Source: Stereocaulon alpinum
Lineage: Eukaryota; Ascomycota; Lecanoromycetes; Lecanorales; Stereocaulaceae
Direction of reading: 5' to 3'
DNA: 64,000 nt
NCBI GenBank assembly: GCA_018257865.1
Contig: JAEUBA010000006.1
Span: forward strand, 248,001 to 312,000
Below the pieces are notes generated by a model that saw nothing but the letters and a program-made list of their open reading frames with translations, was not told the DNA's origin and ran no database searches. Shown here piece by piece: positions 11,690-23,471 of this stretch (position 1 is the first letter of the stretch; the number at the start of each line of letters is the position of its first letter). Made by a program: the position numbers and the translations under genes.

Positions 11690-12217
11690 CCCGAGGTTCG
11701 TAATTGCATGTGGTCTCAAGGGCAATACATGTTGGACCTGGGCTGTGGCTTTCGTCAAGATCTTCGGAAAACTCGCTTGCGATGGCGTTGTATGAGAGCA
11801 GATGTTCGGGCTGGACAATGCAAGAGAGGCTTGGAGCAAAATTTGTGATTGCGGGACTACTCGATCCTGCAGCTGATACACATGTGGTAGAAGGTAAAGT
11901 GCATATCGTTCATGAAGCCGCGTTCTTCCAGGTCTTCTATGGATGACCAAGTCTTTGCTTTTCGGAAGACAAGCGGGGAGTGCGGCTGTGGTAGAGTGTG
12001 CTACATCTACGAGTAGTATCGTTGGAGGCCAGACATGACTTTAGCATGATGTGCAGAGTTCTAGACGATTGTGGAAGGTTGTTGCGAAGGTTACAGGGAA
12101 TTGCTACGATATTGATACTTGGTCAGCTGAGGAACCAGGGCTTGAACAGTTCGAGGATCAGGATTGGTATGATCCAAACTTGAGACGGTTGCATATTGCT
12201 GTGCGGAGGTTATAATT
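11690..12217 (+). pseudogene. Decayed SAM-dependent methyltransferase
   Basis: Pieces in three + frames are collinear with a fungal class I methyltransferase of the type found with meroterpenoid clusters (AusD-like). They are MLDLGCGFRQDLRK (about 11730, SAM motif I), then VVEGKVHIVHEAAFFQVF (about 11886-11940), then YDIDTWSAEEPGLEQFEDQ (about 12109-12165) and DWYDPNLRRLHIAVRRL, ending at a TAA at 12213-12215. At least two frame changes and internal stops break it. The N-terminal third is not clear upstream. No biosynthetic cluster is seen nearby, though a dehydrogenase and a VOC protein flank it. Confidence 0.7.
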
Positions 12218-12445
12218 CGTTCTGGCGACTTAGTGCAGCGGGTCGTAATGCGACAAACATCGAAGATCTGATGCCTACAAGTGCGGAGGTTATAATTCGT
12301 TCTGGCGACTTAGTGCAGCGGGTCGTAATGCGACAAAAATCGAAGATCTGACACCTACAAGTGCGGAGGTTATAATTCGTTCTAGCGACTTAGTGCAGCG
12401 GGTCGTAATTCGACAAAAATCAAGATCTGACACCTACAAGTGCGG
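12201..12445. repeat. 80-bp tandem repeat, three copies
   Basis: Three near-identical 80-bp units start at 12201, 12281 and 12361, each beginning GTGCGGAGGTTATAATTCG. The third is 79 bp and is followed by a partial GTGCGG. Copies differ by a few substitutions. The first unit begins exactly with the last four codons and stop of the decayed methyltransferase. Confidence 0.95.
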
Positions 12446-12788
12446 CCGGTGTTAGGGATCTTGACCTATGGTGTTCAACTGACTTTGAGAAAGTCAGCAG
12501 TAGGGCCATGCAACACAATGCGTGACAAGACGCGTCATCCTCGGCATTGTCGGATCCGAGAAAGACGACGGGCATCAGAAGACTCCTTCAAGTCATGCCG
12601 AAGGAGGACTCAGCGTTTTAGGAAGCGGGGTCCCCCATGCTTTATAATCGTAGATCCCACTCTGTATAACTTGGGTCACTGAGTCCTCCTCTTAGCATCT
12701 ACACGGTAGCGTGAACCCATTGCAAAGACACAGAGTCAACAGTGACTACTTCAGAGGTTTCTAATCTCAAACGACTCCCATCATCGAC
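12446..12788. other. Intergenic, upstream of VOC gene
   Basis: This is about 340 bp. An 80-codon frame at 12440-12682 has no family features. The stretch probably contains the promoter and 5' leader of the VOC gene. Confidence 0.5.
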
Positions 12789-13388
12789 ATGCATGTCCGT
12801 GACGGAAACCAGTCAGAAGGACAAATTGAAAAAGTACTCAGCCCACAGAGTCTAGCGCATGTCGTCCTGCGCACTGCAAACTACCAACCAATGGTGGCTT
12901 TCTACAAAACCTTCCTGGGCGCGCACACCGCGTTCGAAACACCAAGAGCAGCTTTTCTCGCCTACGACCATGAACATCACCGAGTAGGCATAATGGCCTT
13001 TGACAACATCGAGAAGCCTGAGCATCCGGCCCCTGGTATCGAGCACATAGCCTTCACATTCGCCAACCTCAATGATCTCGCAACGGCATACGAGCAACGA
13101 AAAGCTTGCGGCATTCGGCCAACTTGGTGCCTCAATCATGGACCGACGACCAGCATGTACTATAGTGATCCGGACGGAAACCGACTGGAGACACAGGTCG
13201 AGAACTTTGAGACTATGGAGGAGGCTAATGCGTACATTACGTCGGCGGGCTTCCAAGAGAACCCTGTGGGTACGGACTTTGATCCTGACGAGTTTGTGAG
13301 GCGCGTACGGTCAGGGGAGGGCGAAGACAGTATCAAGGCTCAACCAAATGTTGGCCCACGCAGTTTTCCGACAGACGTGATCGCATGA
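12789..13388 (+). CDS. VOC-superfamily protein (extradiol-dioxygenase/glyoxalase-like)
   Basis: A single exon encodes 199 residues from an ATG at 12789. The fold signature is two beta-alpha-beta-beta-beta modules with the three expected metal ligands: H24 (SLAHVVLRT), H86 (GIEHIAFTF) and E134 (DPDGNRLETQ). The DPDGNxxE segment is typical of catechol-2,3-dioxygenase-like fungal proteins. It probably binds Fe or another divalent metal and acts on a small aromatic or diketone, but related proteins vary widely in reaction. The tail from about 150 is an extra, charged extension. Confidence 0.85.
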   Translation: MHVRDGNQSEGQIEKVLSPQSLAHVVLRTANYQPMVAFYKTFLGAHTAFETPRAAFLAYDHEHHRVGIMAFDNIEKPEHPAPGIEHIAFTFANLNDLATAYEQRKACGIRPTWCLNHGPTTSMYYSDPDGNRLETQVENFETMEEANAYITSAGFQENPVGTDFDPDEFVRRVRSGEGEDSIKAQPNVGPRSFPTDVIA

Positions 13389-14409
13389 GTCTGAAGACAC
13401 ATCCTTACGATGCTTGTCGCGCTGCATTAAGAAATTGGAGAGGAGACATTGACTGTCACCGCAATGCTCTAGATCATACTGCCTTGCGTCTCATGTCACG
13501 TTATTCACAGATGAATGTTCCCTCAGAGTCTCGGGTTCTCTGCAATTGAGCATAGGTTCTCGAAGCATGGCGAGGCACAGCGTTGTCCTGAGGATCTGCA
13601 TTTTAGTCTCAGTGAGGAATGAAAACAAGACTGTACACCTAGCCCCTCACTAGAATTCCAACAAACCCATTCCACAGACCCGCCCTCTCTCCTCGCCCCA
13701 CAACCATTTCTCCCTTACGATTGACAGCCTAGTATCACCACTAGCCCTACCAAGCCCAACCCAAGAATACAACAAGACGCATCACCTAGATCCCAATATA
13801 TCTCAATCCCACGGTATCTTGACTACAATCATCACGTCCATCCCCTTAGATGAGTAACGCAATCGAAATGTCGTTTGGCTCACCAAGAGAAGTGGACAAC
13901 CTCCAAGCAGGTTCGTGGCTATGTAGATCAGCTAGGGAGCAAGAGGTGGCCTTAGAAGTCTGCATCGATTTGAAAGGATGACTGTCATCGTCTCATGTAT
14001 TCGTGGCTGGCTCGATGGTGTCGTAGTCGTTGATGCTCTAGGCATGCACTTGGGGACCGTCTGCGTGGCGGGTTGATTCCAGTCACCAAGTTCCGCTATA
14101 CTAGCAGCTTTGATCTAGTTCCTTGCATAAAGACGGATGTTATATTGATGGTTCTATATCACATGTACTTGCTAGTTGATGTAACTTGGAAGAGTAAGGT
14201 TCTTGATATGTTAGAGGGATGCTAGAATTTCGTAGGCTTTCATCGATAAGTTTCATAATATCATGAGAAAGCTCTTGTGACGAACGTGAATAGAAAAACA
14301 CATGATGAACTCGCCTACGTCCACATAACGCCATCCAGCTTTCATGTTGCCGTAAGAATCAGCCTCCATCACTTCCCTCACTGAATGCCTCTGCAGCTGG
14401 GCTGACGCC
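13389..14409. other. Intergenic with pyrimidine-rich leader (about 13620-13850)
   Basis: A C/T-rich stretch at about 13640-13850 resembles the leader of an expressed fungal gene, but only a 43-codon open frame follows. The bases from about 13990 to 14409 lie downstream of the kinase-SH3 gene and show nothing. Confidence 0.5.
13850..13981 (+). CDS. Possible small ORF (43 aa) after a pyrimidine-rich leader
   Basis: This open frame starts MSNAIEMSFGSPREVDNLQ and ends at TGA 13979-13981. No family is recognised. The only support is the C/T-rich sequence before it. It could be a first exon, an uncoupled small peptide or chance. Confidence 0.2.
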   Translation: MSNAIEMSFGSPREVDNLQAGSWLCRSAREQEVALEVCIDLKG

Positions 14410-16722
14410 TTAAAACAATTCCACCTGCACGTGATTACTTGGGATGAGTCCCACAGCTCCTTCTGAGCTTTGTCCAATCCACCAATCCGGAGATGGTACA
14501 TTAATCACAGTGAACCTGTCCCCCTTTTTGAAATCGAACTCGCTCTCTTCCCTTCGCTTGAAGTCCCACATCGCCCTGATTGTCTTGATGTTCAGGGGTG
14601 GTGCATTTGGATTCGTGGAAATCATCTCCACAATTCTATTAGGAAAGTGACCAGACACCCCGCGCGGATCTTTACCCATCCACGTATCCACATCGATACG
14701 TGTAATATTGGTAATAAGGTCACGTTCGGTCAGTCGTAGTTCACCTTCAGTTTTTGGGTGGTAGTTCCATAATACCACCGCATCTGGTATCCTTACATGT
14801 TGCGTTTCTGCGTATGCTCGGTAATTGTCCTCGATCAATTCCACGTAGGTTCGAGGGAAAAGCCCTCGGACTCCATGGTTTTCTCCAGCCCACCAATCTA
14901 AGTCCAACATGTCTATTCCTGTAATGGTGTCACCCTTCAACATCCGTAGCTCATTGGGTTCTACTGGCTCGTAGCTGAACAATGCTATTGCTCGCTTTGA
15001 CTTCGTAATTGCTTTACAATTGTTGAAAATCTTTGATTGTGCACCAGAAGATGAGACCGTAGGCAGTATCGCAGCTACCTTTAGATCTCTAGAAGCCTTT
15101 AGTTGTACACGTGAGGGAATGGGTAGAATTTTGGCTGTATATGCCCGAGTCAGGTACATGTCATGTGCTAGCGAATAGAATATTGGAAAGGCGTATAATA
15201 CCTGGCGTAGAATATTGAGGTTTAATTTTTCCTCGTCGAGTACTGCTCGAGTCATAACCACTTTTACTTACCACTCTATCTATATCTGCCTTGTGTTAGG
15301 TATATGTGGCCTAGTGCACAGCGGAGGTCAACGAGCTCACCGGACATCGATGGTTCCAATGTTGGAGCTTCAAACCGCTTGAAAGCCTCTCCAAAATGCC
15401 CGGCAAGCAGCGACTTACTTCTCAGGCTCAATTTTGTGGGGTTGTCCGCTATAGTCAGTCCGGCGACGGCACTATTAAGCGCTGTCTGCAATGGCTGTCT
15501 CCCCTTAGTACCTTGTGAGAACAATTGACCTTGGACCTCGCTCTCGGCTCGACTTGTTCCGAAGTCCACATCTAACGATCCATTGGCATTCAAAAGCCAG
15601 TCACTCGACAGAGCATCCCTAGCTGTCGCACGTTTGGAAGGATCCCGCACAAGCAATGTCCGAAGAAACTTGACGGCCATATCCAGTGATCGTGATTCTA
15701 GCTGCGCGTCAGGGAAAGGCTTGCTTTTAGAGGAGGTGGTCAGAAAAGGTGGTTCTTGGACCAGCACATGATACACAACGCATCCGAGGGACCAAATATC
15801 AATAGCCTGTGTATAGTCGGAATCTAGCAACTCGTCATCTTCGACCTCTGGTGCAAGGTAGCGAGAAGTGCCGATCCGTGTTCTCACGGCTGTTTGGTCA
15901 CTATCGATCCGCTTGCTGATACCAAAGTCGGCAATTTTAACCCACCAGTGCGGTGAAGTGCTCATGACAAATATATTCTAAAAAGACATCAGGTTCTTGA
16001 ATGTCATGGGATTGGGAAAACATAGTGGTGCACGAATAGTGGAGGGCAATAGGAACAGACCTGTGGTTTGATGTCTCGATGAGTGAATCCTTCATCGTGG
16101 ATAATCGTCAGTGCTTCGAGAAGATCTCTTGTAATCTGCTTGGCGCCCTTTTCGGTGATTTCACCTACGGGAAAATGCTTGCTGAGATCTCCCAGAGGGC
16201 AGTACTCCATAGCCAAATACAGTGTCGAATCCGATTCGAACCATCCCAGAAACTCAACTATCACCTCTTCTTGCCGTATCTGCAGATCGTCAGCAGAGTC
16301 ACAGTTGTCAACAACAATGAATGAGATCGTCTGTGTGGCGCGAGGAGCCCCGGCATCATTATTCTCACTGAGCCTATCGGGTATCTGACAGGGGTATTGT
16401 GATGGCGGCTGCTTACTCGAGGAGTATTGAATTTCGTAAGTGCATCCAGTTCTCTCTTGTAATCGATGTCTAAGTCTTCCATTCTGTATTTGGAAAGCTT
16501 CTTGACAGCCCGTTCTGCGCCCTTGTCTCCTTTCTGTAACCACACTTCCCCAAAGGTCCCATGACCAATGCGTTTGACGTTATCCCACCGTTGCTCTACT
16601 CTAACCCTCTGCACGCTTTTGGCGCGGTCTTTGACGTACGATGTGTGTATGACGTGATTTTCGGAGCAATCGGCCTGAAGCTTGTAAAAGTCTAATAGAT
16701 CTGAGTGATAGGGAGGCATCAT
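14410..16722 (-). CDS. Serine/threonine protein kinase with three C-terminal SH3 domains
   Basis: Exons 16722..16417, 16279..16061, 15977..15320 and 15242..14410 give 671 residues. The kinase domain spans about 50-330: glycine loop RIGHGTFGEVW (51-61), Lys74 in AVKK, HRDIKPQN (169-176), DFG (192-194), APE (217-219) and DIWSLGC, so all catalytic residues are present. Three SH3 domains follow at about 479-533 (ALFSYEP, DWWAGE, GLFPRTYV), 549-602 (VLWNYHP, WMGKD, GHFPNRIV) and 615-671 (AMWDFKR, DWWIGQ, GLIPSNHV). The start is the first in-frame ATG (16722). The 77-nt intron 15243..15319 that joins the kinase to the SH3 part is inferred from GT-AG sites and phase. Proline-rich ligands would be expected, but none can be named. 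Confidence 0.82.
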
Positions 16723-16947
16723 CAAAGCTAAATGTAGGACGATGGGATGCAAGCTGGTCCATTTGCGGACGTTCTAGGTTTTACCGACGAGATTCCCTGG
16801 CCAGATGGCTAAGTTGATACGACCATATTCCAGATGCTCGTCACGTTTACTTTCGACGTCCCATGTGAAGGAATAGGATGGCTGCTTAAGACGTAAGGCA
16901 AGCTGGTAAGAAGTACCAAGGCCGCCTAGCTGAGCGCCAAGCCTCTA

Positions 16948-17106
16948 GAAGGGTTCACCCCCCAACCGATCAACCTGTCCAACCGATCAGCCCTATAGGG
17001 CTGAGGTCTGAGCACACCTTCTATTATTAGAAATCGACCTTTTGAACCCTCAGCCCTAGAGGGCTGATCGGTTGGGCAGTTTGATCGGTTGGGGGGTGAA
17101 CCCTTC
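16948..17106. mobile_element. 159-bp MITE with 58-bp terminal inverted repeats
   Basis: The ends are inverted copies starting GAAGGGTTCACCCCCC. 55 of 58 positions match, around a spacer of about 43 bp. A TA dinucleotide flanks both ends (16946-16947 and 17107-17108), the target duplication of Tc1/mariner-type elements. Each arm carries two copies of CAACCGATCA and an inner CAGCCCTATAGGGCTG-like hairpin. It has no coding capacity, so it is non-autonomous. Confidence 0.88.
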
Positions 17107-17107
17107 T

Positions 17108-17135
17108 AAGTCTTAGCGCAGTGGCGCTAAGACTT
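17108..17135. repeat. Perfect hairpin directly abutting the MITE
   Basis: AAGTCTTAGCGC (17108-17119) and GCGCTAAGACTT (17124-17135) are perfect 12-bp arms around the loop AGTG. Confidence 0.85.
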
Positions 17136-17548
17136 TGACAGCTGGGAAGCTAAGCTTCCTTGGTAAACATGGACGTCCTCCTAGAAGACTTACGGCAATG
17201 GTGTTGCGGCAGCTTTGCTTCACTCTAGTCATTTCTGCATCTACTGAGAAGCCAAGACAGCATAGTGGTGATCGCGACGTACCTTGACTTAAGTGCGATA
17301 AGGTAACGCCAGTATCGGGCGTTCGGCGCTAGGACCTCAAAATTAGTATTGTTGTCCTACTCAAAGTCGAGGTTATGGTATCGTCTTAGTGCTTGCGCCA
17401 TGCGGTGGATCTGACGATCGATCACTTGCCAGTCTGCTCTTGAATCGGAAATGTCATGGAGTTCGTTGGTGTAACATGTGCGGCGCTAGGCGTCGCCGAC
17501 CTATGTCTACAGTAAGCTTGAGATACCCGAAGAATTGTAGCTTTCAAG

Positions 17549-18664
17549 ATGCCTTCTTTTGTCTCGGCTGATACGATCATGGATGGATACGGCAAATGTT
17601 CACTTGAGGAGTGTGAAGCTTACACAAACGCCAACACAGAGACGAGCGAACTAAACTTACGTCTTGAGGGCTGCTGGCTTAGGGTCGAAACCCAGGTTGA
17701 GTGTCTGAACCCAATATGGCACTCATGTGAAGAGCGTTTACAAACCATTCAGAACTGCATGCTTGATGTACTCCAATCGAAATTGATTCAGGCAATACAG
17801 GACCTCAATAGGGTCACTGTACTCGATGCGCATGTGTCCAATTTGGAAGCTGATGAATAGATCAAAACGAAAAGACTTCATTACTTGTTGCTCTCAGAGA
17901 AAATCTGACTAAGGCTGTAGATGAGCTGGAGAGCTGGGATGCACGATTTGATCCGTCTTGGTGGCTTCTCTTGGGTCTCCAAAATCCTTCGGTCGACCAC
18001 CACGTTGCCACAAAGATCACGAGTCATGTCAGATCTCTGGTCACGTTGAAGAATTAAAGGGATGATTTAGCAGGACAAGAAATTCAGACGCAATCCGCAC
18101 GATTCACATTCCTCCATATGGATACTTTGGTCGAGTATCGCGAGGATACTTCATACTCAAAGTCGACCCTAGCTTGCCTCGACGGCTCATCACGTTATGT
18201 CGTCATGGATACTGTGACTCGTGATCCGCATGTCGATCCAGCTGTCATTAGCCGAAAACTTGGTGAATATCATGGCGATCAAAGATTATTTTCGCTTCAG
18301 TCTCTTGGTGTCAACAAGCAACAGCAACCATACGCGAACCCATCTGGGGTATGATCTGCTCTTCTATTTTCCGCCAGATGCGATGGCTACTCGAAGCCCT
18401 AGGGATATTCTCATTGATGAACCTCAAGGGACTCCCCTCAATGAGCGTATGTAAACCATTATATGCTTAGCCGGGGCCGTGCTGTTCCTACATGCTTTTG
18501 ATTCCGTGCACAAAAGCCTACAGCCAGAAAACATCATCATCTTTCGCGGTGGCAGAGCTAGACTTGGTAAGTCATACCTCGTTGAATTTGAGAAGTTCCG
18601 GCCGGAAACGACAGAAGCCTTCGACAGGATCTGTGGAGACAGTTGCCACAGAAGCCATGGATAA
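17549..18664 (+). pseudogene. Decayed fungal kinase-like gene
   Basis: The first frame (17549-17860) reads LRLEGCWLRVETQ, CEERLQTIQN and VLQSKLIQAIQDL, the helical N-terminal region of a fungal protein type that carries a degenerate kinase domain. Next, LTKAVDELESWDARFDPSW (about 17908-17960) appears after a stop. Downstream pieces are RYVVMDTVTRDPHVD and a kinase-like stretch LFLHAFDSVHKSLQPENII (18482-18540), then KSYLVEFEKFRPE. The HxN-like SVHKSLQPEN replaces the HRD loop, as in relatives that are probably pseudokinases. Frame changes and stops show decay. No C-terminal lobe is found after about 18664. Confidence 0.65.
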
Positions 18665-18710
18665 CATTATCGCCGGTCATATTGAATGGTCACCTTTAAA
18701 TGAAGATTGA

Positions 18711-21700
18711 CATAGTCCATCCAGAGCCATGGAATGAAAGATTATTGATGCTTGTAATATATTGTCCAAAGGCCTGACTAGTCAGGTATATAGGAGAATT
18801 CATGCTGCTCCGGGCAGGCCCCTCTAAACGAGCCCCTAGATCCCACATATAGCGCCATCGACGCCTGAAATATGGGGGACGCACACGACATTCCCGGGCG
18901 AGCGTTTCGGGGTACCATAAAGTTCTCGATGTCCTCAACGGCCCCGATGCGCTGACACTGTGTTTCGCTTCAATACCTTCCTCAGCACTTAGCATGTAAG
19001 GTACCAAGTTGGTACATACCACCATTTGCATGTCTTGCATGACGTAAAGTTGTGCACTGTTGAGCATAGTCCAGATATCCAACACTCGAACAACATGCGG
19101 AAGAATACACGCGTGGAATTTTATCATGGGCATCTCTACGCCTATGCCGCTGAGAAGAATACACCTTCTGAGTTGTCACACCCTTCGAGTTGTCAGTTGT
19201 ACTCAAGAACCGCTCCTGCGCGCAGCCCAAGGGGCACCCGGAAAATGCTAGAGTCGCATTCTCTGAGAACTCGCCCCGTATCCCTAATGACGAACTCTAA
19301 GGCCCAACTTAGGGCGGATGACATCTCAGGGAGTCTGACAACTCAACTCAGGGGGTGATTCCCCTTACGGGACTCTACGATGTACCCCAAAATCATACTC
19401 GAGTGTCCTAAACGTCAGCTCCTATGTATGCTACAACGTCAGGAGTAGGAACCCACAACCAATATGATAGCGCATACTGCCCAATACAGTATCCGCAGCT
19501 TATGATCAGCTGGTAATCATAACATATCAACCCATCTCCTTACAGCTTTCGTTCCGTTACGCTCGGTAGATTTCTTCCCTCTACTTTGGCCGGCATGAAA
19601 AAGGACATGGTGAAGCTCACGTTCAGCGAAATAGGAAGGCTCTACTGATGGAACTTTCCTCGACGCACAACTGGATCTGAGTTTCGTTCCTCTTTTGTGT
19701 TGCCCACGCTCCAAGGGTATACCTTATGTGGTAGCGTCTTTACCGGATCCGGGAACCTTCTGGCATATAAGCGGGCGCTGAATGGTGGGTAGCGGTAGGC
19801 AAGAGTTTGTTCTTGGAGCTGGACGAAGACTGATATAGTGGGTAATGCCGACTAAGTGAAAACACGAGGAGGAATGGGTGTTTACTTGGCTTTCACCTTC
19901 GGTCCGCATGAGATCATGCTGAGTACACGCAGTGACTTTAGGAGCTCGAGGAACAAGAATTGATACCCTACCTACATCGAGCTTGACATCACCAACCATA
20001 ACTCATCTCTATTCCTATCTCCCTTACCATACCCCCATTCGCCAGCATCAACAACACGAACTCAACAAATACTTCCCATACCTCTAGCACCCACCTCCCT
20101 CACAACCCAACCCACAACCTTAGTAGCAACAGCAACAACCTGCGCCCCATCAACACTCTGAACCAGAAACTCCCAACCCCCAACTCGTATTAACATAAAG
20201 CGTCTCGCTACCCCAAAACCCTCACCCTCACCTTCACCCAAACCCATTCAAAATGCCCTCTCCTCCGAGTGGCAAAACCCTCGCACGATTCCAACAAAAA
20301 CCAAAGGAGCACTTCCACCCTCCCCCACCCCCTATTTAAGTCATAAACTTCACAATATCCATCCTATCAACACTACCCGCCACAACCCATCCCCCCCCCA
20401 ACCCGCAAAACACTATCTCCCCTCCCACTCCCCCTCCCCACCCAACCAAGAATATAACACCATCAATCCCCAACCCAACCCCAACCCCACCCGGGCTGAG
20501 GAGAAAGACCAAAATCCGCAAAAAGATACTTCACACTAGACGTACCTGTGCGTGTGAGTATCAGTATTCACAGCGTAGTCTGCAGATAGCGCCGAAGCCG
20601 AGATGGGATGGAAGTTTGCTGCTAGTCTGCTAGGGTTGTTATCGCAGTTGTTGTTGTTGTTACCTAGACCGTTTCGTTTATCAGGGAGGCAGTGGGGAGG
20701 GATCATAGGAGGGAGGGATATCCGGTGGTTGGGGAGGTTAGGGTCGATGGCGAGGTTTTTCGTAGCAGGATTGGTGGATTAAGTTTCGTGGGAAGGAGGG
20801 GGGTTGGGAGGGTTGGGAGGAGGGGAAAGATGCATGATGGCGGACGAAGTCGGTGAAATGAAGTAAGGTCCAAATGATGGGAGAGCGTAGGAGAATTGGA
20901 GATCTAGGCTGGTGTTATGTGTTTCTTGTCACTTTAGCATGTGCACACGCTCTGTTCTTGTGCCGCAATCGAATTCCTCCACAAATTGCCTGCTCACCTT
21001 GTATACCACGTACCGCACATGAATTTCCTAACATGACGAAGCTACAGCCTCAATTGCGTCTCTCCTCACCATTTGGAGGAGACATCAGGCGAGGATAGAT
21101 ACATGAAAGATGCAAGATCTATCGTCGACTTGGCGAAACATGAGATCAATAATGCAGTGCATGTCGAATCGATGTGGCTAGTGGACGACAGCGGCTTTAT
21201 AAAGCGACGGTGTGGTCGCCTTTGATGTCCCAACAGCATCTTGGTTCCGGCGCTGGCCCACCTTAAGCAACCTCATTCATGCACGGGAAGCTCGTCTGTG
21301 TGCTCAAGTCGTGATGATTGGTTAGACTCTGAGCTTTCGGAGGTAATGTGCAAAGTCGCGGCTCTAACCCCGAGGCTTGCCCTACGTGGTCTCCTTATGG
21401 GGCGCCTTGAACGCCAAGACCTAGGGCCTCTCCGGGGACACATCCGATGAGTCTAGGCGACTCTTGGGACTGCTAGCGGGGCGGGCAAAGACTTGGCGCT
21501 GGTGGTGGAACCCTCACGGCGGGATTAGACTATAGGGGAGAAACCTGCGCAAGGAGCGTGGCTAAGGTACAAACATTGTCGCTATTCCGGGTGAGAACGA
21601 TAGTGCTCGAAAAGTAGCCTGCCGGCTCCGACTGATTCGGATACTCCTTCTCAAGCATGTGGCTCTTTGTCAGTAAGGGGTATCTGTCAGAGTTGCCCTT

Positions 21701-23471
21701 AGAACGTTTTGCGCTCTGCGGTTATCAGCTGTCCAGTCCTTTGAATCACGTGTTCATGAGACTGTGACTCCTGAGCATTGCGTTGAGGGATAATAGATAC
21801 CCTGCTCTGGCTTTTAGAGCATCGAAGATCCCGGATTGTTGGTGAATTCTGGGAGCAGGAGTGGCGCTTGAGGAAATTGCTATGGTGCCCAATGCTTCGA
21901 AGGATTCCTGGACTATAAGCAGCGAATTCCAAATCTAATTTCTCGATGTTTGTTCCAATCCGTCGAACTTCCTGCGTGACTTCATCGAAATGAGTCTCGT
22001 GTCTAGCACAAACCGATCATAGTTGAACCAATGCCATACCGACTAGTCAGTCATTTGTCACGTGTCATGTACAATTGCCTTTTAATTAGAAACTCCGTCG
22101 ACTCAGTCGCTGTCTCACTTAGCTTGTCTGGTACTCGTTGGGTCTTGCTCCATTTTATTCATTCAAGCAATCATTGGGATGTATGCCCTACATTGACCTC
22201 CTTAGGTTCCTAAACAAAGATTCTGCCTTACCCAAGACACCCATCTTGGCACGGGTACAACTCAACACTTCCTTCGTAGAGCATTGTATTTCAATCAGAG
22301 ATTGGACCGCGTATAAAATATCTCCGAGACTTAACCTTGACTATTCATTGTTTGGCATGGACAAGCGAATGCCACGATCATGATTTTTGAAACGGATTGA
22401 GGAATAATCCTCCACTCGAGTCCGTGGTGAATGCAACGTGTTGAAAAGTCTCCAAGCCTACATTTGAAACAGTGGGCGACAGCAGGACGGTAGAGTAGCA
22501 AAGCCCGTTTCTGAAATACCATTCCTGTTCCCAAAGTATCTAAGAGTTCATCTATGGTTGACGCGGTTGACCGGCCCGGGTACGAAGGAATTCCAAGGAT
22601 CTGAAGATGTCCCAGAAACACTTTGGGGGAAAACCGCTTAGATAAGCCTTATGATTCCTTGGGCTTCATTGGTTGTTACTTTTACCCCGTGGTCCCCCAA
22701 TCTTCCCGATTCAGACACCGCAGGATTTAGGAGCCGGCATTCGGGAACCGAAAGCTATTGGAACACAAATAGCATTCTTTCCTTAGATTGTGCTGCGTAC
22801 GTCACCCTGCCAATAGCGCTCCATATTCTCAGGATTACTTGCTTCTTAAAGAACACGCGAACAAAGAGCCGATCTTAGAAGCCGAGCCTTGCTGATCTAA
22901 AGTTGGCGTTTCAAGTGCTGCGCTATCCCTGCCACCTTGAGCACGGGACAGATTGTCAGATCGGGGTCGCTTAAATTTTCTCTAAACGGAAGTTTCCGAT
23001 GGAGAAATACTTGGAAGTTGGTACCATGAGCTATCGTGACGGACAGATATTGATCGTAAAAGTGGATATGGGGCGATGCTGTTCAAATCGAAGCTAAGCC
23101 ATTGAACGGAGGGAAACACAGCCGACATGCTAAGGGGCAGCGCTAGCGTACGCACTTGTTGGAAAACGACTTGTGCGAACTATGGTGATTCGAGTCGCAT
23201 GCGAGCTGACGCGGATTAGTGGCAAAAAGCGATAATTGAACATATGGAAGAGCATGTAAAGCTATCAGATGTTGAGGCACAAGAAAGAGTATCTAAGAAT
23301 TGTAGGGTTGTGCATCATGACTGCGAAATATGTGACCAAGAGGCCTTTGTGCTGTAAAAATTGTATGATGCCAGCATCGCTTTTCTGCGACGCAGAGACT
23401 CCAGAACCCCGAGCGCTATGCATTTTTGAATCCAAAGTTGTATATGGAGCGAAGGTAGCCAGCACTTGGCA
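18711..23471. other. Long gene-free interval
   Basis: No gene is recognised in 4.8 kb. The + strand is strongly C-rich at about 20020-20500 (CCAACCC and CCCACC runs). Gly/Val-rich open frames on the - strand there are low complexity. Short frames elsewhere (for example 21699-21932 - and 22331-22621 -) carry no recognisable motifs. Old decayed genes cannot be excluded. Confidence 0.5.

Larger units (their letters stand above)
16723..17548. other. Intergenic holding a MITE and an adjacent hairpin
   Basis: This is the upstream region of the kinase-SH3 gene. It contains the palindromic element at 16948-17106 and a hairpin at 17108-17135, listed separately. The remainder (17136-17548) shows no gene. 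Confidence 0.6.

Noticed and set aside
12201..12445. Regular repeats considered as a CRISPR array
   Set aside because: The 80-bp units abut without spacers, copy number is three, and the genome is eukaryotic.
14410..15261. SH3 triplet as a separate gene
   Set aside because: No convincing start: the frame's first codon is GTG/TTG-type, and the 77-nt GT-AG intron joins it in phase to the kinase. The possibility is kept as a test in the findings.
20062..20521. Gly/Val-rich open frames on the - strand
   Set aside because: They follow from the C-rich + strand composition; no motif, start context or splice structure supports a gene.
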